DNA from: Hydractinia symbiolongicarpus
Taxonomy: Eukaryota > Cnidaria > Hydrozoa > Anthoathecata > Hydractiniidae
Length of the DNA stretch: 64,000 nt
Reading direction: 5' to 3'
Assembly: GCF_029227915.1 (NCBI RefSeq)
Contig: NC_079882.1
Span: forward strand, 20,711,001-20,775,000
A model generated the notes under the pieces. The model worked only from the letters and a program-made list of their open reading frames with translations, ran no database searches and was not told the origin of the DNA. How positions within the stretch are numbered: position 1 is the first letter of the stretch; every line of letters starts with the position of its first letter. Below are positions 47,001-54,267 of this stretch, piece by piece. Made by a program: the position numbers and the translations under genes.

Positions 47001-50000
47001 AGCAAAATAATTTGACAAAAAGTATGATACAGGCAAATTATTTTACCAAAATATTGTAATAGGTTTTCTGTCTATTTTCTACTAAAAACAAGAAAATTGC
47101 AAGCAACGTGTATTTTTAATTGTCATGGTGCGTACTTGTAAGGTGGTCAAGAAAGGAATATCAGAGCTAGTCAAGAAAGGAATATCAGAGCTAGTCAAGA
47201 AAGGAATATCAGAGCTAGTTAATCAAGACTAAACGCTTTGGTTTCCTGCCGGTACCAATAACTTAAAAATCGAATGACAACTTTCTATGTTCTAGTGAAT
47301 GGCACTTGGGGAAACTGGAGGGAATATTCGCCATGTTCGGTTACGTGCGGTAATGGCACAAAGAATAAAAACAGATCGTGTGACAATCCGGCTCCAGCTT
47401 ATGGAGGATATCCCTGCACGCTTACAAATGGTAGTATGGGACTGTTTGAAACGAAATTTATGTCATGTCAAGATGAAGTATGTCCAGGTAAAATAAAGTA
47501 GTTTTATCTGCTGCTTAGACAAAATAAACATTCATAACAATAAATAAATAAATAATTTTTAAATAAATTATAGTAAACGGAAGTTGGAGTGAGTGGTCTA
47601 GTGCAACAATGTGTTCAAAGTCATGTGGTAATGGTACGTATACAAGGGAACGGTTTTGTAACAACCCTCCTAAAGCCGGGTCTGGCATAGATTGTGTGGG
47701 TGGCGACAACACAACGTATGATACCGAAACACTGGACTGTAATACACACAATTGTCCAAGTAAGTAATTTTTAAAAAATTTAGAGCATAAATGTAGTTGT
47801 TTTCTTTTAAGCTCTTTTAGTTTTTATTGATGTTAAATTATACGGAGTCATGTGGATTATGCAGACATTGTATCGTTAACATTTTTAGTTCATGGAAATT
47901 GGACAGAGTGGTCCTCATATAGCGATTGTTCAGTTACGTGTGGTATTGGAACCAAAGAAAGAAATCGAACCTGCACTGACCCCCCTCCACAATTTGGTGG
48001 CGATGAGTGCGTGATGATGAATACAACACGTGGTCTGGTTGAATATAATTCAACGCAATGCAACCTTGTTATGTGCCCAAGTAAACGAAACATTTTTTGA
48101 CCATACACTTTTTTCTTTTCGCAAGAACAGTTTTATCTGAACAACGAACCTTAAGTAAATGTTTGACTACATAACGTGCTGGAAATATAAAAATTGTTTC
48201 AGGTTGAACACGCGGGGGAAAAATAAGACTTGTTTTAAAAACCATAATTAAACAGTTTTAGTCTGAACTTTCACTTTTTTTCTCTTCTGTTTGTTATTCT
48301 TTTTAGAGTTGCTAGAATAACCCTAATAAATCATAAGCAACAAATCCAGTCCGTTTTTTTCATATTTGCTGAAATTTTTGTCCCATATTGTCATACTTTC
48401 GTACTCCTTTTAGTTCATGGCGCATGGACCGATTGGTATAACTCAACATGTAATGCAACTTGCGGTGGTGGCTATATAACGGCATTTCGAGAATGTAAGA
48501 ATCCACCACCTAATTACGGCGGTAATAATTGCACGAACTCCTATGGTGTTGAGCAAACTGGGATTGAAATGATTGTGAATTCATGCAACAACCACTCATG
48601 TCCAGGTTAATAATAATTTTACTTTATTGGTTTCCTAATAATGTAATTTGAAAAAGTTGATTATGCTTTAATATGGATAAATACTATTGTGGGATGCCCT
48701 TTAAACTGAATCGCAAATATAAGAGCTTTAATTAGCCTGTAGCTGGCGTAAATTCTATTTGGTGAAGTGAGGCCTTATAAAAAGAATTAACTTGGAACCT
48801 ATCAGATATACTCCAATGTTTTTGTGTTTCTAAGTTCCGAATTTTTTTTCTTCACTTTGTTTCAGTTGATAATTAAAAACTTATTTATCATGCTGCATAG
48901 GAGCATCTTACTTTAAGCAAAAAAATGTTCGATGTGTAAGGTTACGGATAAGCGAGAACGTATTTACAAAGTGCTGTTTACATTCGAGTCTTTTTTAATG
49001 TTTTCTTAGTTCATGGAAACTGGAGTACTTGGTCTGGTTATACGGCGTGCAGTTTGACATGCGGAAATGGTACTAAGTCTAGAAATCGTACGTGTAATAA
49101 TCCTGACCCCATGTATGGTGGTCTGCTATGCAATTTAACAGATGGTACGAATGGATTAGAAGAGATAGAGACAATGGATTGTTTCGAAGCGCGCTGTCCC
49201 GGTTAGCCTCACACTTGTTGTGCTCTCAACCTTTTTTTTAATTTAATTAGGATAAAAAGCTTTTTCTCTTTTGGGTATTTAAAAACATTTCCAAAAAACA
49301 AAAAACCTCATGGTTTACTAACATGTTATAGATCCATATGATTGTTCGTTTGAATCTTCCCCGAATATGAAGACAATGTGCAATTTCACAATTGATGGTC
49401 CAATAAACAGATGGTCATTACATACTGGTAGAACTAACACTCGCGACACTGGTCCATACAATGACCACACATACGGTATGTTTTTGCTGGAATTTTTATA
49501 ACATGCCAGTGCCTGCTCACGCATCAAGCATTATATATTACAGGAAATTCTTCGGGATATTATCTGTACTTTGAAGCTTCGGGTTTTCATCCTGTTACTG
49601 AAGTAAGATACCCTGCCAATGATGACTTTGCTTCCATTGGTAAATTTCCAGCATTCAGTGGTTTCAGATGCATGCGATTTTGGCTTCACATGTATGGAAA
49701 TAGTACTCTATTCCCTATTAATCCAGGTGAGTTTCGCGTAATTCAAGTCAGTTCAAATGGAACAGAATGGGATCTTCTGAAAAGAACAGAGTTTCTTCCG
49801 GATAATATCTGGTATCAACAAGATGTAAATATCACTGCCACTTCGATGGATTACGAGGTTCGGCTATCTTATTTTTGTCTCAATAGCGACCACTGTCTTT
49901 ATTATTATGTCCAGACATTCAAAAAAATTATTTTTTTAATTAGATTCGTTTTTATGGAAGGAGAGTTGATTATGTTGCTGATCGAGCAATTGATGACGTG

Positions 50001-50066
50001 TCATTTTACGATGTTTCTTGTCCGGAAGTTGATGCGTTAATCGAAAGTGGGGAGGTAGCATGTTAA
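13829..50066 (+). CDS. CBM14 x4 - TSP1 x27 - MAM secreted multidomain protein (spliced gene, 5' end missing)
   Basis: About 34 exons can be joined in one frame to give roughly 2,100 codons: four chitin-binding peritrophin-A/CBM14 domains, 27 thrombospondin type-1 repeats and one MAM domain. All exons up to the first MAM exon have 1-1 phase, so each domain is a self-contained cassette. CBM14 and TSP1/MAM are extracellular disulfide-rich domains; the TSP1 units show the WxxW C-mannosylation pattern and the CxxTCxxG type O-fucosylation pattern, so a secreted or matrix protein is inferred. No start codon or signal-peptide exon could be assigned upstream of 13829. Introns hold LINEs, Helitron-like repeats and a P-like transposon without breaking any exon. 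Known cnidarian relatives in architecture are coadhesin-like and rhamnospondin-like modular proteins, but this exact order is only read from the sequence. The gene could be split into two transcripts at the 7-kb intron 20147-27319. Confidence 0.8.
14252..14425 (+). CDS. CBM14 chitin-binding exon 2
   Basis: Exon of 174 bp (58 codons), phase 1-1, acceptor GCTTTAG and donor GTAAGT. The six cysteines are spaced as in CBM14 (RCNG, NDCTGYYEC, RKCPQQTYF, TACVG, LTCQ), including the aromatic-rich middle YYEC that normally contacts chitin. Together with the previous exon it lies inside a pair of perfect 202-bp direct repeats. Confidence 0.8.
15058..15259 (+). repeat. Perfect 202-bp direct repeat, right copy
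   Basis: Identical to 12872-13073. The two copies bracket the first two CBM14 exons (13829-14425). Confidence 0.85.
15256..15925 (-). mobile_element. Helitron-like repeat (about 670 bp)
   Basis: Minus-strand 3' end has AGTGGATTTCTCCATGGG then CTGATAAAGCC; the interior matches 21783-22362 and 32553-33254 (AGATCTTGAAACGCTGATCA, GACAAACAATTGCAGAGATA, ATTGACGTCACC); the 5' tract is CAGACACAGTC. Lies directly against the right copy of the 202-bp repeat. Confidence 0.55.
16109..18560 (+). pseudogene. Decayed non-LTR retrotransposon (LINE) in the CBM14 exon 2-3 intron
   Basis: Endonuclease: GSFNCQGLNSK at the start (16109), then SSYAP, GGDFNAK (about 16540), ITNTFFKHK, TTWESP and NQIDYIL. RT: LLDMSKAFDSIN (about 17415), GAPQGDCASANEF (about 17583), MLYADDISK (about 17788). 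C terminus: RPKTTWLKMMDQQL (about 18390). Multiple stops and frameshifts break it. It is a different and much more A-rich family than the two RTE-like copies. Clade not decided. Confidence 0.7.
18762..18977 (+). CDS. CBM14 chitin-binding exon 3
   Basis: Exon of 216 bp (72 codons), phase 1-1, acceptor TTTCTAG and donor GTAAGG. Six cysteines (PDCLPG, NQCSASYYHC, RSCQ, WQCIS, LLCGH) fit CBM14. It follows a 4.3-kb intron that carries a decayed LINE. Confidence 0.78.
19581..19778 (+). CDS. CBM14 chitin-binding exon 4
   Basis: Exon of 198 bp (66 codons), phase 1-1, acceptor TTTTTTTAG and donor GTATTA. Six cysteines (SVCIGK, SYCRGYIIC, ATCGASQFYN, RTCQ, GCWR) in CBM14 order. Last chitin-binding unit before the TSP1 series. 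Confidence 0.78.
19940..20146 (+). CDS. TSP1 exon 1 (divergent)
   Basis: Exon of 207 bp (69 codons), phase 1-1, acceptor CCATAG and donor GTACTG. It has the WSSWS start, CSVTCGPGG, RTRSC, a GG..TC segment and two terminal cysteines, typical of a thrombospondin type-1 repeat with an O-fucose type CSVTCGPG site. It is clearly different from the later arrays and is the bridge between the CBM14 and TSP1 parts. A LINE begins only about 40 bp past its donor. Confidence 0.8.
20187..21735 (+). pseudogene. 5'-truncated RTE-like LINE, second copy
   Basis: Close relative of the LINE at 6190-8441, starting within the RT (IPNEWQSS, NYRGLKL, QFGFVPGSG, FVDLEKAFDRVP, SVLSPLLF, YADDLVLIAE), with the same PHD-like cluster CGVCRKGVGSN..CKHWVHKKC and C terminus. 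The 3' end is GAGAATGATGATGATGAT, again microsatellite-like. In-frame stops (for example near 20515) and frameshifts disable it. It sits about 40 bp downstream of the TSP1 exon 1 donor without altering the splice site. Its finger-coding region is nearly the same as in the first copy, while the first copy lacks the SPLLF region. Confidence 0.78.
21783..22362 (+). mobile_element. Helitron-like repeat, complete (580 bp)
   Basis: Begins A/TCTCTTATAATAATACAG, then CTTCTGTCTGTGAC; ends with hairpin GTGGATTTTTCCAC, GGGCTTTATCGACTAG and a T. The A/TC...CTAG/T ends and the hairpin 11 bases inside are those expected for a Helitron. Non-autonomous: no Rep/helicase frame. Confidence 0.65.
22363..24390. 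other. Intron DNA, nothing recognised
   Basis: AT-rich part of the long intron before array A. A 100-codon + frame at 23243-23545 is Lys-rich and matches no family I know; a minus frame at 23598-23855 is also unconvincing. Confidence 0.4.
24395..24560 (-). pseudogene. RT fragment with YADD motif
   Basis: The minus strand reads VVQTLYADDLAILRDIFEDL around 24440-24510, the catalytic YADD region of a LINE-type reverse transcriptase. The flanks show more scraps (for example SP.L.FI.YV upstream) but no frame. Confidence 0.45.
25051..25680 (-). mobile_element. Helitron-like repeat, decayed
   Basis: Minus-strand 3' end: GATTTTTCCAAGGGCTGATAGACTGG, i.e. the hairpin plus a CTRR-type CTGG. Interior shares AAACGCTGATCAAGAAAA, ATTGACGTCGTG and other words with the family. 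5' end lost. Confidence 0.5.
25690..27310. other. Intron DNA before array A
   Basis: Mostly unassigned AT-rich DNA. It contains a minisatellite-like stretch at 26250-26425 and a hairpin at about 26860-26896 (AACAGGAAGAGACGTC against GACGTCTTCTTGTT). Confidence 0.45.
26250..26425. repeat. Minisatellite-like repeat around TTTTGTAATAA
   Basis: About seven spaced variants of (A/G)TTTTGTAATxAA, separated by GGCTC / GCCGAC words with a spacing of roughly 25-35 bases. The minus-strand frame covering it is a by-product. Confidence 0.5.
27320..31126 (+). CDS. TSP1 array A: ten near-identical tandem TSP1 exons
   Basis: Ten exons, all exactly 168 bp (56 codons) and phase 1-1: 27320-27487, 27726-27893, 28130-28297, 28534-28701, 28936-29103, 29340-29507, 29746-29913, 30150-30317, 30555-30722, 30959-31126. 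Each encodes VHG.WSAWVNG, CSQTCG, RTRNC, NPAPAHGG, SACPG and two terminal cysteines: six cysteines, one WxxW and one CSQTCG O-fucose site per repeat. Repeats differ at very few residues (Y or N after CSQTCG, L or P in GTR(L/P)R, TTNI or SSSI, one T to A in copy 7). All ten are open, with acceptors TAG/TT and donors GTAAGA or GTAGGA; copy 10 uses GTAAGA after CCAG. The repeat unit is 402-406 bp including its intron, which shows very recent expansion. Confidence 0.85.
27320..31126 (+). repeat. About 404-bp tandem exon+intron repeat with two intron types
   Basis: Units start every 402-406 bp. Nine introns fall in two classes. Type A (27488-27725, 29508-29745, 30318-30554) ends in TTATTCCTAG. Type B (27894-28129, 28298-28533, 28702-28935, 29104-29339, 29914-30149, 30723-30958) ends in TTTCTTCATAG. 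Exons after a type A intron read GYGTRL, those after type B read GNGTRP, so exon and intron move together. The order A,B,B,B,B,A,B,A,B shows both a 404-bp monomer expansion and an 810-bp A/B dimer expansion. Confidence 0.9.
31891..32360 (+). CDS. TSP1 block B, copy 1 (two exons)
   Basis: Exons 31891-32082 and 32169-32360, each 192 bp (64 codons), phase 1-1. The first reads VNGNWTMWTNW, CSKSCDNG, RECVNPAPSFGG; the second GGWSNWF, CSQTCGNG, RTCDNPTP. Both have six cysteines and a tryptophan pair. The second starts with AG/GT right after TTATTTAG. A near-identical pair lies 3.3 kb downstream. Confidence 0.82.
32553..33254 (-). mobile_element. Helitron-like repeat inside block B copy 1
   Basis: Minus-strand 5' end is A/TCTCTATAATAATATGC with a GTGTGTGTGTCTGTAACAG tract; interior matches the family (GATGACGTCATCAACCCGTCC on the + strand). 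The 3' hairpin is missing: it ends near CATTAAATTTG. Its absence from the block B copy 2 at the same place shows that it inserted after the duplication or was lost in the other copy. Confidence 0.55.
33570..34365. other. No feature recognised
   Basis: Intron DNA between the two B blocks. A 63-codon frame at 34055 is not convincing. Confidence 0.4.
35198..35667 (+). CDS. TSP1 block B, copy 2 (two exons)
   Basis: Exons 35198-35389 and 35476-35667, 192 bp each and phase 1-1. They match block B copy 1 except for single-residue changes (VNGNW to VNGSW; WSNW to WSDW). The 86-bp intron between them matches as well, and homology continues upstream and downstream, so this is a block duplication and not a retrocopy. 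Confidence 0.82.
36864..37612. mobile_element. Long inverted-repeat element (749 bp, 144-bp TIRs) with a 174-codon frame
   Basis: 36864-37007 and 37469-37612 are near-perfect inverted copies starting CAAATGATTATGTGCAATGA. Between them a minus-strand frame (37484-36960, 174 codons) begins and ends inside the TIRs; its product is basic and Lys/Asn/Thr-rich (KPNGNKENN, KRHRRVNYRCQK) and resembles nothing I know. It is probably a non-autonomous DNA transposon or a foldback element; the frame may be the stub of a longer gene. Confidence 0.6.
38095..39030 (+). pseudogene. Convergent accessory ORF of the P-like element (broken)
   Basis: Three overlapping frames (38107-38295, 38229-38780, 38713-39030) join by two frameshifts, near 38230 and 38770. 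Visible stretches: AVELWNKIKPLID, HFYGLLGDN, LQYIAGFIVHKLH, TLINIRDRGGLW and the basic tail KKAAKKRSLKTEIKKS. The YIAGF..KL / RDRGGL pattern is one seen next to THAP/P-type transposases in cnidarians, from memory of the family; function unknown. It is transcribed toward the transposase and ends about 350 bp from it. Confidence 0.55.
39384..42050 (-). pseudogene. THAP-containing P-element-like transposase (broken)
   Basis: N terminus (about 42033 downward) is a THAP DNA-binding domain: MPGENCAIFGCHTS, RRNKDLSIFKVP, then ICERYFSPE. The C2CH zinc ligands should end in His, but this copy has Tyr; the second copy at 46.0 kb has His. A 359-codon frame at 41447-40368 carries the coiled/linker part and the RNase H-like core (RYHPMIIKFCLNL, LPSLRTLRDYRNYI, ILFDEMKIKEDLVWD). 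The second acidic motif reads TAEGASPNRRFF where the family generally has D-G-A. The C terminus at 39923-39384 has FCQDDLENYFGRQRAIGSRRDNPS, containing the expected catalytic Glu region. Frameshifts near 40410, 40160 (A-run) and 39915 make it non-functional. Confidence 0.75.
42425..44113 (+). CDS. TSP1 block C (five exons)
   Basis: Exons 42425-42619, 42703-42891, 43258-43449, 43536-43721 and 43925-44113, all phase 1-1. Starts read VHGGWSEWSSY, VPGDWSDYVN, VNGTWGNWTEY, VNGSWSEWSNA and VHGAWTTWDNS. Each has six cysteines. Most have the usual tryptophan pair; the second replaces the second Trp by Tyr, and the fifth has the contracted start NSTCNATC. The last donor is GTTGAT, weaker than GTAAGT. 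Several N-x-S/T sites are visible. Confidence 0.82.
43132..43179 (+). repeat. 24-bp tandem repeat x2
   Basis: Unit GTCAAGAAAGGAATATCAGA plus GCTA, two perfect units at 43132-43155 and 43156-43179 in the intron before block C exon 3. Confidence 0.8.
44345..46170 (-). mobile_element. Internally deleted second copy of the P-like element
   Basis: Matches the first element from about 38796 onward, but lacks most of the accessory ORF (jump near 44405) and the transposase core (jump near 45470, removing what corresponds to about 39995-41455). It keeps the C-terminal part (45213-44806, FCQDDLENYFG) and the THAP exon (about 46047-45822, ending CERHFSPE with the His ligand intact). The right TIR is present at about 46148-46175; the left TIR is absent. 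Confidence 0.7.
46439..49201 (+). CDS. TSP1 block D (seven exons)
   Basis: Exons 46439-46633, 46717-46905, 47296-47487, 47574-47759, 47889-48080, 48414-48605 and 49010-49201, all phase 1-1. The first four and the sixth correspond one-to-one to the five exons of block C. The fifth (VHGNWTEWSSY, CSVTCGIG) has no partner in block C. The seventh (VHGNWSTWSGY, CSLTCGNG) is unique and precedes the MAM exons. Donors of the sixth and seventh are GTTAAT and GTTAGC. All are open. Confidence 0.82.
47146..47217 (+). repeat. 24-bp tandem repeat x3
   Basis: Same unit as at 43132, three perfect copies (47146, 47170, 47194), so one unit was gained or lost after the block duplication. Confidence 0.8.
49332..50066 (+). 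CDS. MAM domain exons and C terminus
   Basis: Three exons: 49332-49475, 49544-49857 and 49944-50066. They encode a MAM domain: YDCSFESS start, MCNFTIDG, RWSLHTG, a GPYNDHTYG signature, a GYYLYFEASG strand, CMRFWLHMYG, EFRVIQV and RAIDDVSFYDVSC. The first two are joined in phase 1. The second ends in phase 0 at a weak donor (GAG/GTTCGG) and the last starts with IRFYG; reading through instead gives a non-MAM tail, so I prefer the splice. The stop is TAA at 50064-50066, only 15 residues after the last MAM Cys-containing strand. No transmembrane segment or GPI signal is seen, so the product looks secreted. Confidence 0.78.
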
Positions 50067-50394
50067 TTTTCCTATTTGCCATATTCATATACACTTTAAT
50101 ATTTCCCTCTACCGATTCCAATTTTTATTTAGATGACCGTTGGTTCCTAATGTTATACATTCCCGCCATCATTGCGTAAATAATGTTAATTGGAAACTTG
50201 AAACATTCGAATTATATGTTTTAATTTGTTAAATATTTTTATTAGTTTTGTATTAATTTTGTATGTAGTAATTTTTTTCTCCTGTTTATAAAAGTATAAT
50301 ATTACTTGAGCCCTGCCTCTTGATTGAGCGGCAGTTGAGCTTAATTACAATTGATTACCGCATTGAATTATTTTCATTTTGTAAATGTTAATTA

Positions 50395-50400
50395 AATAAA
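50395..50400 (+). terminator. Candidate polyadenylation signal
   Basis: AATAAA about 330 bases after the stop codon of the TSP1/MAM gene, in AT-rich sequence; the first well-placed consensus signal after the gene. Confidence 0.45.
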
Positions 50401-50404
50401 TAAA

Positions 50405-50825
50405 TTGGCGAATATTAGTGTCAAAATTATTATGTTAGTGTTTCGAATATGATGTTACTATAAGTATTTGTATTCAAATTTCAAATCCTGTAAAATTCTT
50501 ACGAGCACGATTCTTTTTGCATTTATTTGAAAAATAGATGTAACTTTTTTATTTGTTTACAACGCACCATTTGTTTTGGTAATTACACTTTTAGAATATA
50601 TTGACATCACGTTACAAATTATGGAAAATTTACTTTTCATTCAGCAAAACAATCTTCTTGATTAGAATGAGAGCGCAGTGCGAACGCATTAGCAAACTTA
50701 CCCGCATTTTCTAAGTTGTATACAAATCTCCCTCAGTAGATTACAGCCAGGTGCGGATCTCGACATTTTAATAATACCAAGAGCGCAAATGTTTTGTACG
50801 AGGCGCTACCTTGTGTAGATGGGTT
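50405..50825. other. Downstream flank of the TSP1/MAM gene
   Basis: AT-rich, no feature seen beyond the poly(A) signal. Confidence 0.4.
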
Positions 50826-50826
50826 T

Positions 50827-51238
50827 TAAGGCCAATATTCACACACGGAAAACATCCGCGGAGCGGACCGGATAACGATAAAAAACTGTTCCATCCCATT
50901 ACGTTCTGTTCCAGTACGTTGAAAAAAGAAAATGAATTTCTATGTTGCTATGACAATAATAACAGAATATAATGGATGAAAACCATGTGCTAACTACTGC
51001 CGGTGGTTTGTTGATGTCACTTGATTATTTTTGAAGCTTGATATTGGTCAAATATGCTAGTCGCTCCGCGGACCAGGAAGAAAGTTGAAAACATTTCAAC
51101 TTTCTTCTGGCTTCTCAGACCGGACAATTTTCCATTTCGATTGCGTAATGAGCTAACAATAAGCATGTGCAAGACTTTGTTGTGGTTTAATCCGGTCCGG
51201 CCCGCGGAACGTTTTCTGTGTGTGGATATTGGACTTTA
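50827..51238. mobile_element. MITE with about 50-bp TIRs and TA flanks
   Basis: Left end AGGCCAATATTCACACACGG, right end inward AAGTCCAATATCCACACACA, both continuing GAAAAC..CCGCGG..GGACCGGAT. TA borders the element at both ends (50827-50828 region and 51237-51238), suggesting a TA target. An internal hairpin lies at 51073-51110 (AGAAAGTTGAA and complement). No coding frame. Confidence 0.6.
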
Positions 51239-51671
51239 GACTGCTAAAAATCAAGTCTTGTGAACATGGTTGTAAAATCAAAAAAATATCCTGGAGATTA
51301 ATTCTGCAGTAAAGGTGTTTTGCAAGTTTTATTTATCTTGATCCAGCTTAAGAAACGCTATGTGGCAACGGACAAGATAACAGCCAGCATATCGTTTAAA
51401 GTACTCGTGTACAGTTGCGCCCGTAGATGGTTTGTATAATGATTAGTAAATAATTTGGAGTAAAACCAATTTAAAGTGATTTTTACGATTCAAAATTATA
51501 ATGTAGGGTGTGTGACCCAAGTAGACATTTCATGTTTCGTCAGATAATTAATGCTAACGTCAGCGAAAATTTTAAACATGCGACTGTAGGATGGCACACA
51601 TAATTAATATGCCAATGTAAGACCTGGGTGTAGGTTTCCTATTGTTAGGTTTTTAATGTTCTCTTTTATGG

Positions 51672-52990
51672 TCATTGGTGCAATATCGTCGTGGATTTTG
51701 CAGTTTTTTCGCAGTTTTGACTCTGTATGCACCTGTAGGTAATTACGGTACCGGTACCGTATTTGGCTCCTATCATGAAATCTGTGTTTCCACCAACAAA
51801 CTTGGGAAGTTTTGTCACCTTTCTTACGTCACCACCACTTTCCACATAACAGGCACATAAATGATCTTCCACTTTGCCTTAAAGGGAATACCTGGGAAAA
51901 GTTGTTGTTGTTTCTGGCAGATATACTCCAGACATTGATAGTTTAGTACCATTTTGTCGCAGTATTTTCACACTATATATACCCTAATTCGATTGTGTTT
52001 TCACGTCTCCAACACCTCCTAATTGTATGGGACCAGCGAATTCTTAAAAAGCTCGATTCCCAATCCTTCGAATCGCCTCATATCTTGAAACTAGATCTCC
52101 ACATTCGATATCACAAAACAGGTTAAATCGTTCACCATTAACTTTGATAGTTTGAAGCATGTAAACTGCTGAATTAGTAATTACATCATTTGGAACTTGA
52201 TCTACCTTATGAAATTGATTTAATTTATAAGATGCATGAAATGTTTTTTTTAATTTTTTCCAAATATATAGGGAGGTCAACAGGCTGAGGAAGAATACAT
52301 TTGTTTTGATACTCGATTAGTAAATATTCATTTTCATTACTTTCCCTATGTTCATGACATACTAAAACGTGTTTTTTTGTAGGGTATTTCTGGTGGTTAA
52401 TATGTTTGCATGTAAAGTCAATTTGACAGGCACTATTTTTATGTTTACCTTCTGACTGAGATGCCACAGGAAATAATCACTGTGTACAAAATGCCTTTCT
52501 CCCAAATTCTGAAAAACGCTCGTATGGGGTCATTTCAGTGAATTTGTTGCAAGAAAAATACTGTATTAATCTCACACCGTTTGATCTCTTGGTTGATATA
52601 TGGTGAGTCTCACCACAGATAAAACATATGCTTTGATCGACTCTCTCACCGTAGTGAGTTCCACGTTTGTTGTATCTTTCAGCGTCTTTATTGCTTTGTA
52701 TGCCAGCTTTTGTTTCTTTCTTATCCCAGGTTTTTTGTATCACCAGTCTCTTGTTGCTGGACTTTGATGTCTTTTTCCAAAAATGTAATCAATTGCTTCT
52801 GGCAATCTTCTCCGTCCAGATCGTATTCACAAATGTTTTAGAAAGCCACCGGGTCATTCTTTCGTTACCCAGAAGTTTGTACACCTCAATACCATTTCCA
52901 TGATATAATTTGTTTTCGATGTGATCAGTTTTAGTTAAAACGATTGAATCTTTCGTTAAAGACACTAGCTTACAACCTTTAATCAACTTT
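51672..52990 (-). pseudogene. BEL/Pao-like retrotransposon gag-protease remnant
   Basis: Four minus-strand frames follow one another from 52986 down to 51672. One has CFICGETHHIS, IQYFSCNKF, MTPYERF and FCTQCLFPV, then DFTCKH..KKHVLVCHEH, a Cys/His-rich zinc-knuckle-like region. The next reads TIKVNGERFNLFCDIECGDLV, like an aspartic protease active site with the D-x-G lost. The last has LPKFVGGNTDFMIGAKY. This order fits the gag-protease part of BEL/Pao-like elements as I remember them; there is no RT behind it. Stops separate the pieces. Confidence 0.4.
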
Positions 52991-52999
52991 TCTGGACCT

Positions 53000-54260
53000 T
53001 TGCTTTGCCAAGGGCATGAAGATTTGTAACCTCATCAATCTTACGATCCAATAATGATCTTACGTTTCCTTATGTAACTTTAATACTTTGCCATATTCGA
53101 TCGATACATTCTATAACTAGCGAAAGGGCTGGTTCAACCAGATGATTATTCTAGGAAAATCAGGTAAGAAGTGTTTGACGAATAAATACAGTTTCCTATT
53201 TCTTTTTAAAAGTTTAGATATCCGTCGCAGAATTATAATCTCCGAACTTAGGTAACGTACTGTTAAGTTGACTTATATTAAACAGTTTTTGCTTAAATCC
53301 ACAGAATGTGGAATTCTGTGCTTTTTAATTTCTCAAAGTCTACATCCTGAGTTAATAATTCTTGAGACTGGCTTGTGATTTTATCCATTCTCTTGCGAAT
53401 TGGAGTTCATCCTTTCTCTGAAGCAACTCCGAGTCTGTTATGCTACATTAATCAACATCAATTTGTTGGGATATGTCATTAATCATCCTATTAACATCCG
53501 TTAACATGAATAAAACTTTCGTTCGTTAAATTTAGAAATAGGGAACTTGTTATTTGTTTCTGTAAGTCGCAAATTAGATTTTAATAAGTTTGCTATTTGC
53601 TTGAATCGTTTGATATTTAGCAAATGCATTTCATTTTTTTCCAAAGGTTTTATCATAATTCTCAGAGAATGATTTTAATTCTAAATTTTGAAAACGATAT
53701 TTTGATCGTAATTTATCAATTTTTTCAATAGATCGTTTAATGTGGCCACAGGTCTTTTAAAAAAGTCAAGAGGAGTGTGCTCATCTTTAGTGTAATTATT
53801 AAGACCCGAGCCCCCAGCGTTCTTCCGATGTCGCTATCAAAAAATAAAATCAGCGGTTCTAACATCATTAACAACGAAAAGGACTCTGAAGGCGTTAGTT
53901 CTCTAAAGAACCCAAGGACTAAGTTTGTTAAGAGACTGTGTTGTTAGGGAGGTTAAGCAGCGTGGTTTACATGCAGCTTATATTCATACATTCTGATCAA
54001 AATATATATGGGAAAAAATGTTATAAACTCTCTGCATTGCGTATTTTTTAAGGCGCTGTACCAAGAAACTGGAAATGGCTAAAAAATGTCATCATGTCAT
54101 AATTTTTTTGACATGTGTGACCTGTGGAATACACCAGCCAATTTTCTTCACACTTTTCTGACCATATAAACAGAATGTTTTTTTCAACAAACGATATAAA
54201 CAAGCTAACCTATTGGGGAAGTCTTTTATAAATTTCTTAAACTATGACGCGACTCCTAAG
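53000..54260. other. Unassigned, possibly more retroelement debris
   Basis: No open frame of note. The minus strand may continue the gag region of the neighbouring remnant, but I cannot support a call. Confidence 0.3.
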
Positions 54261-54267
54261 AATGATT

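Larger units (their letters stand above)
44345..48680 (+). repeat. Segmental duplication C/D, right copy
   Basis: Tandem to the left copy; differs by two transposon-internal deletions, by one extra TSP1 exon (47889-48080 with about 460 bp of surrounding DNA) and by a 24-bp repeat present three times instead of two. Confidence 0.7.
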
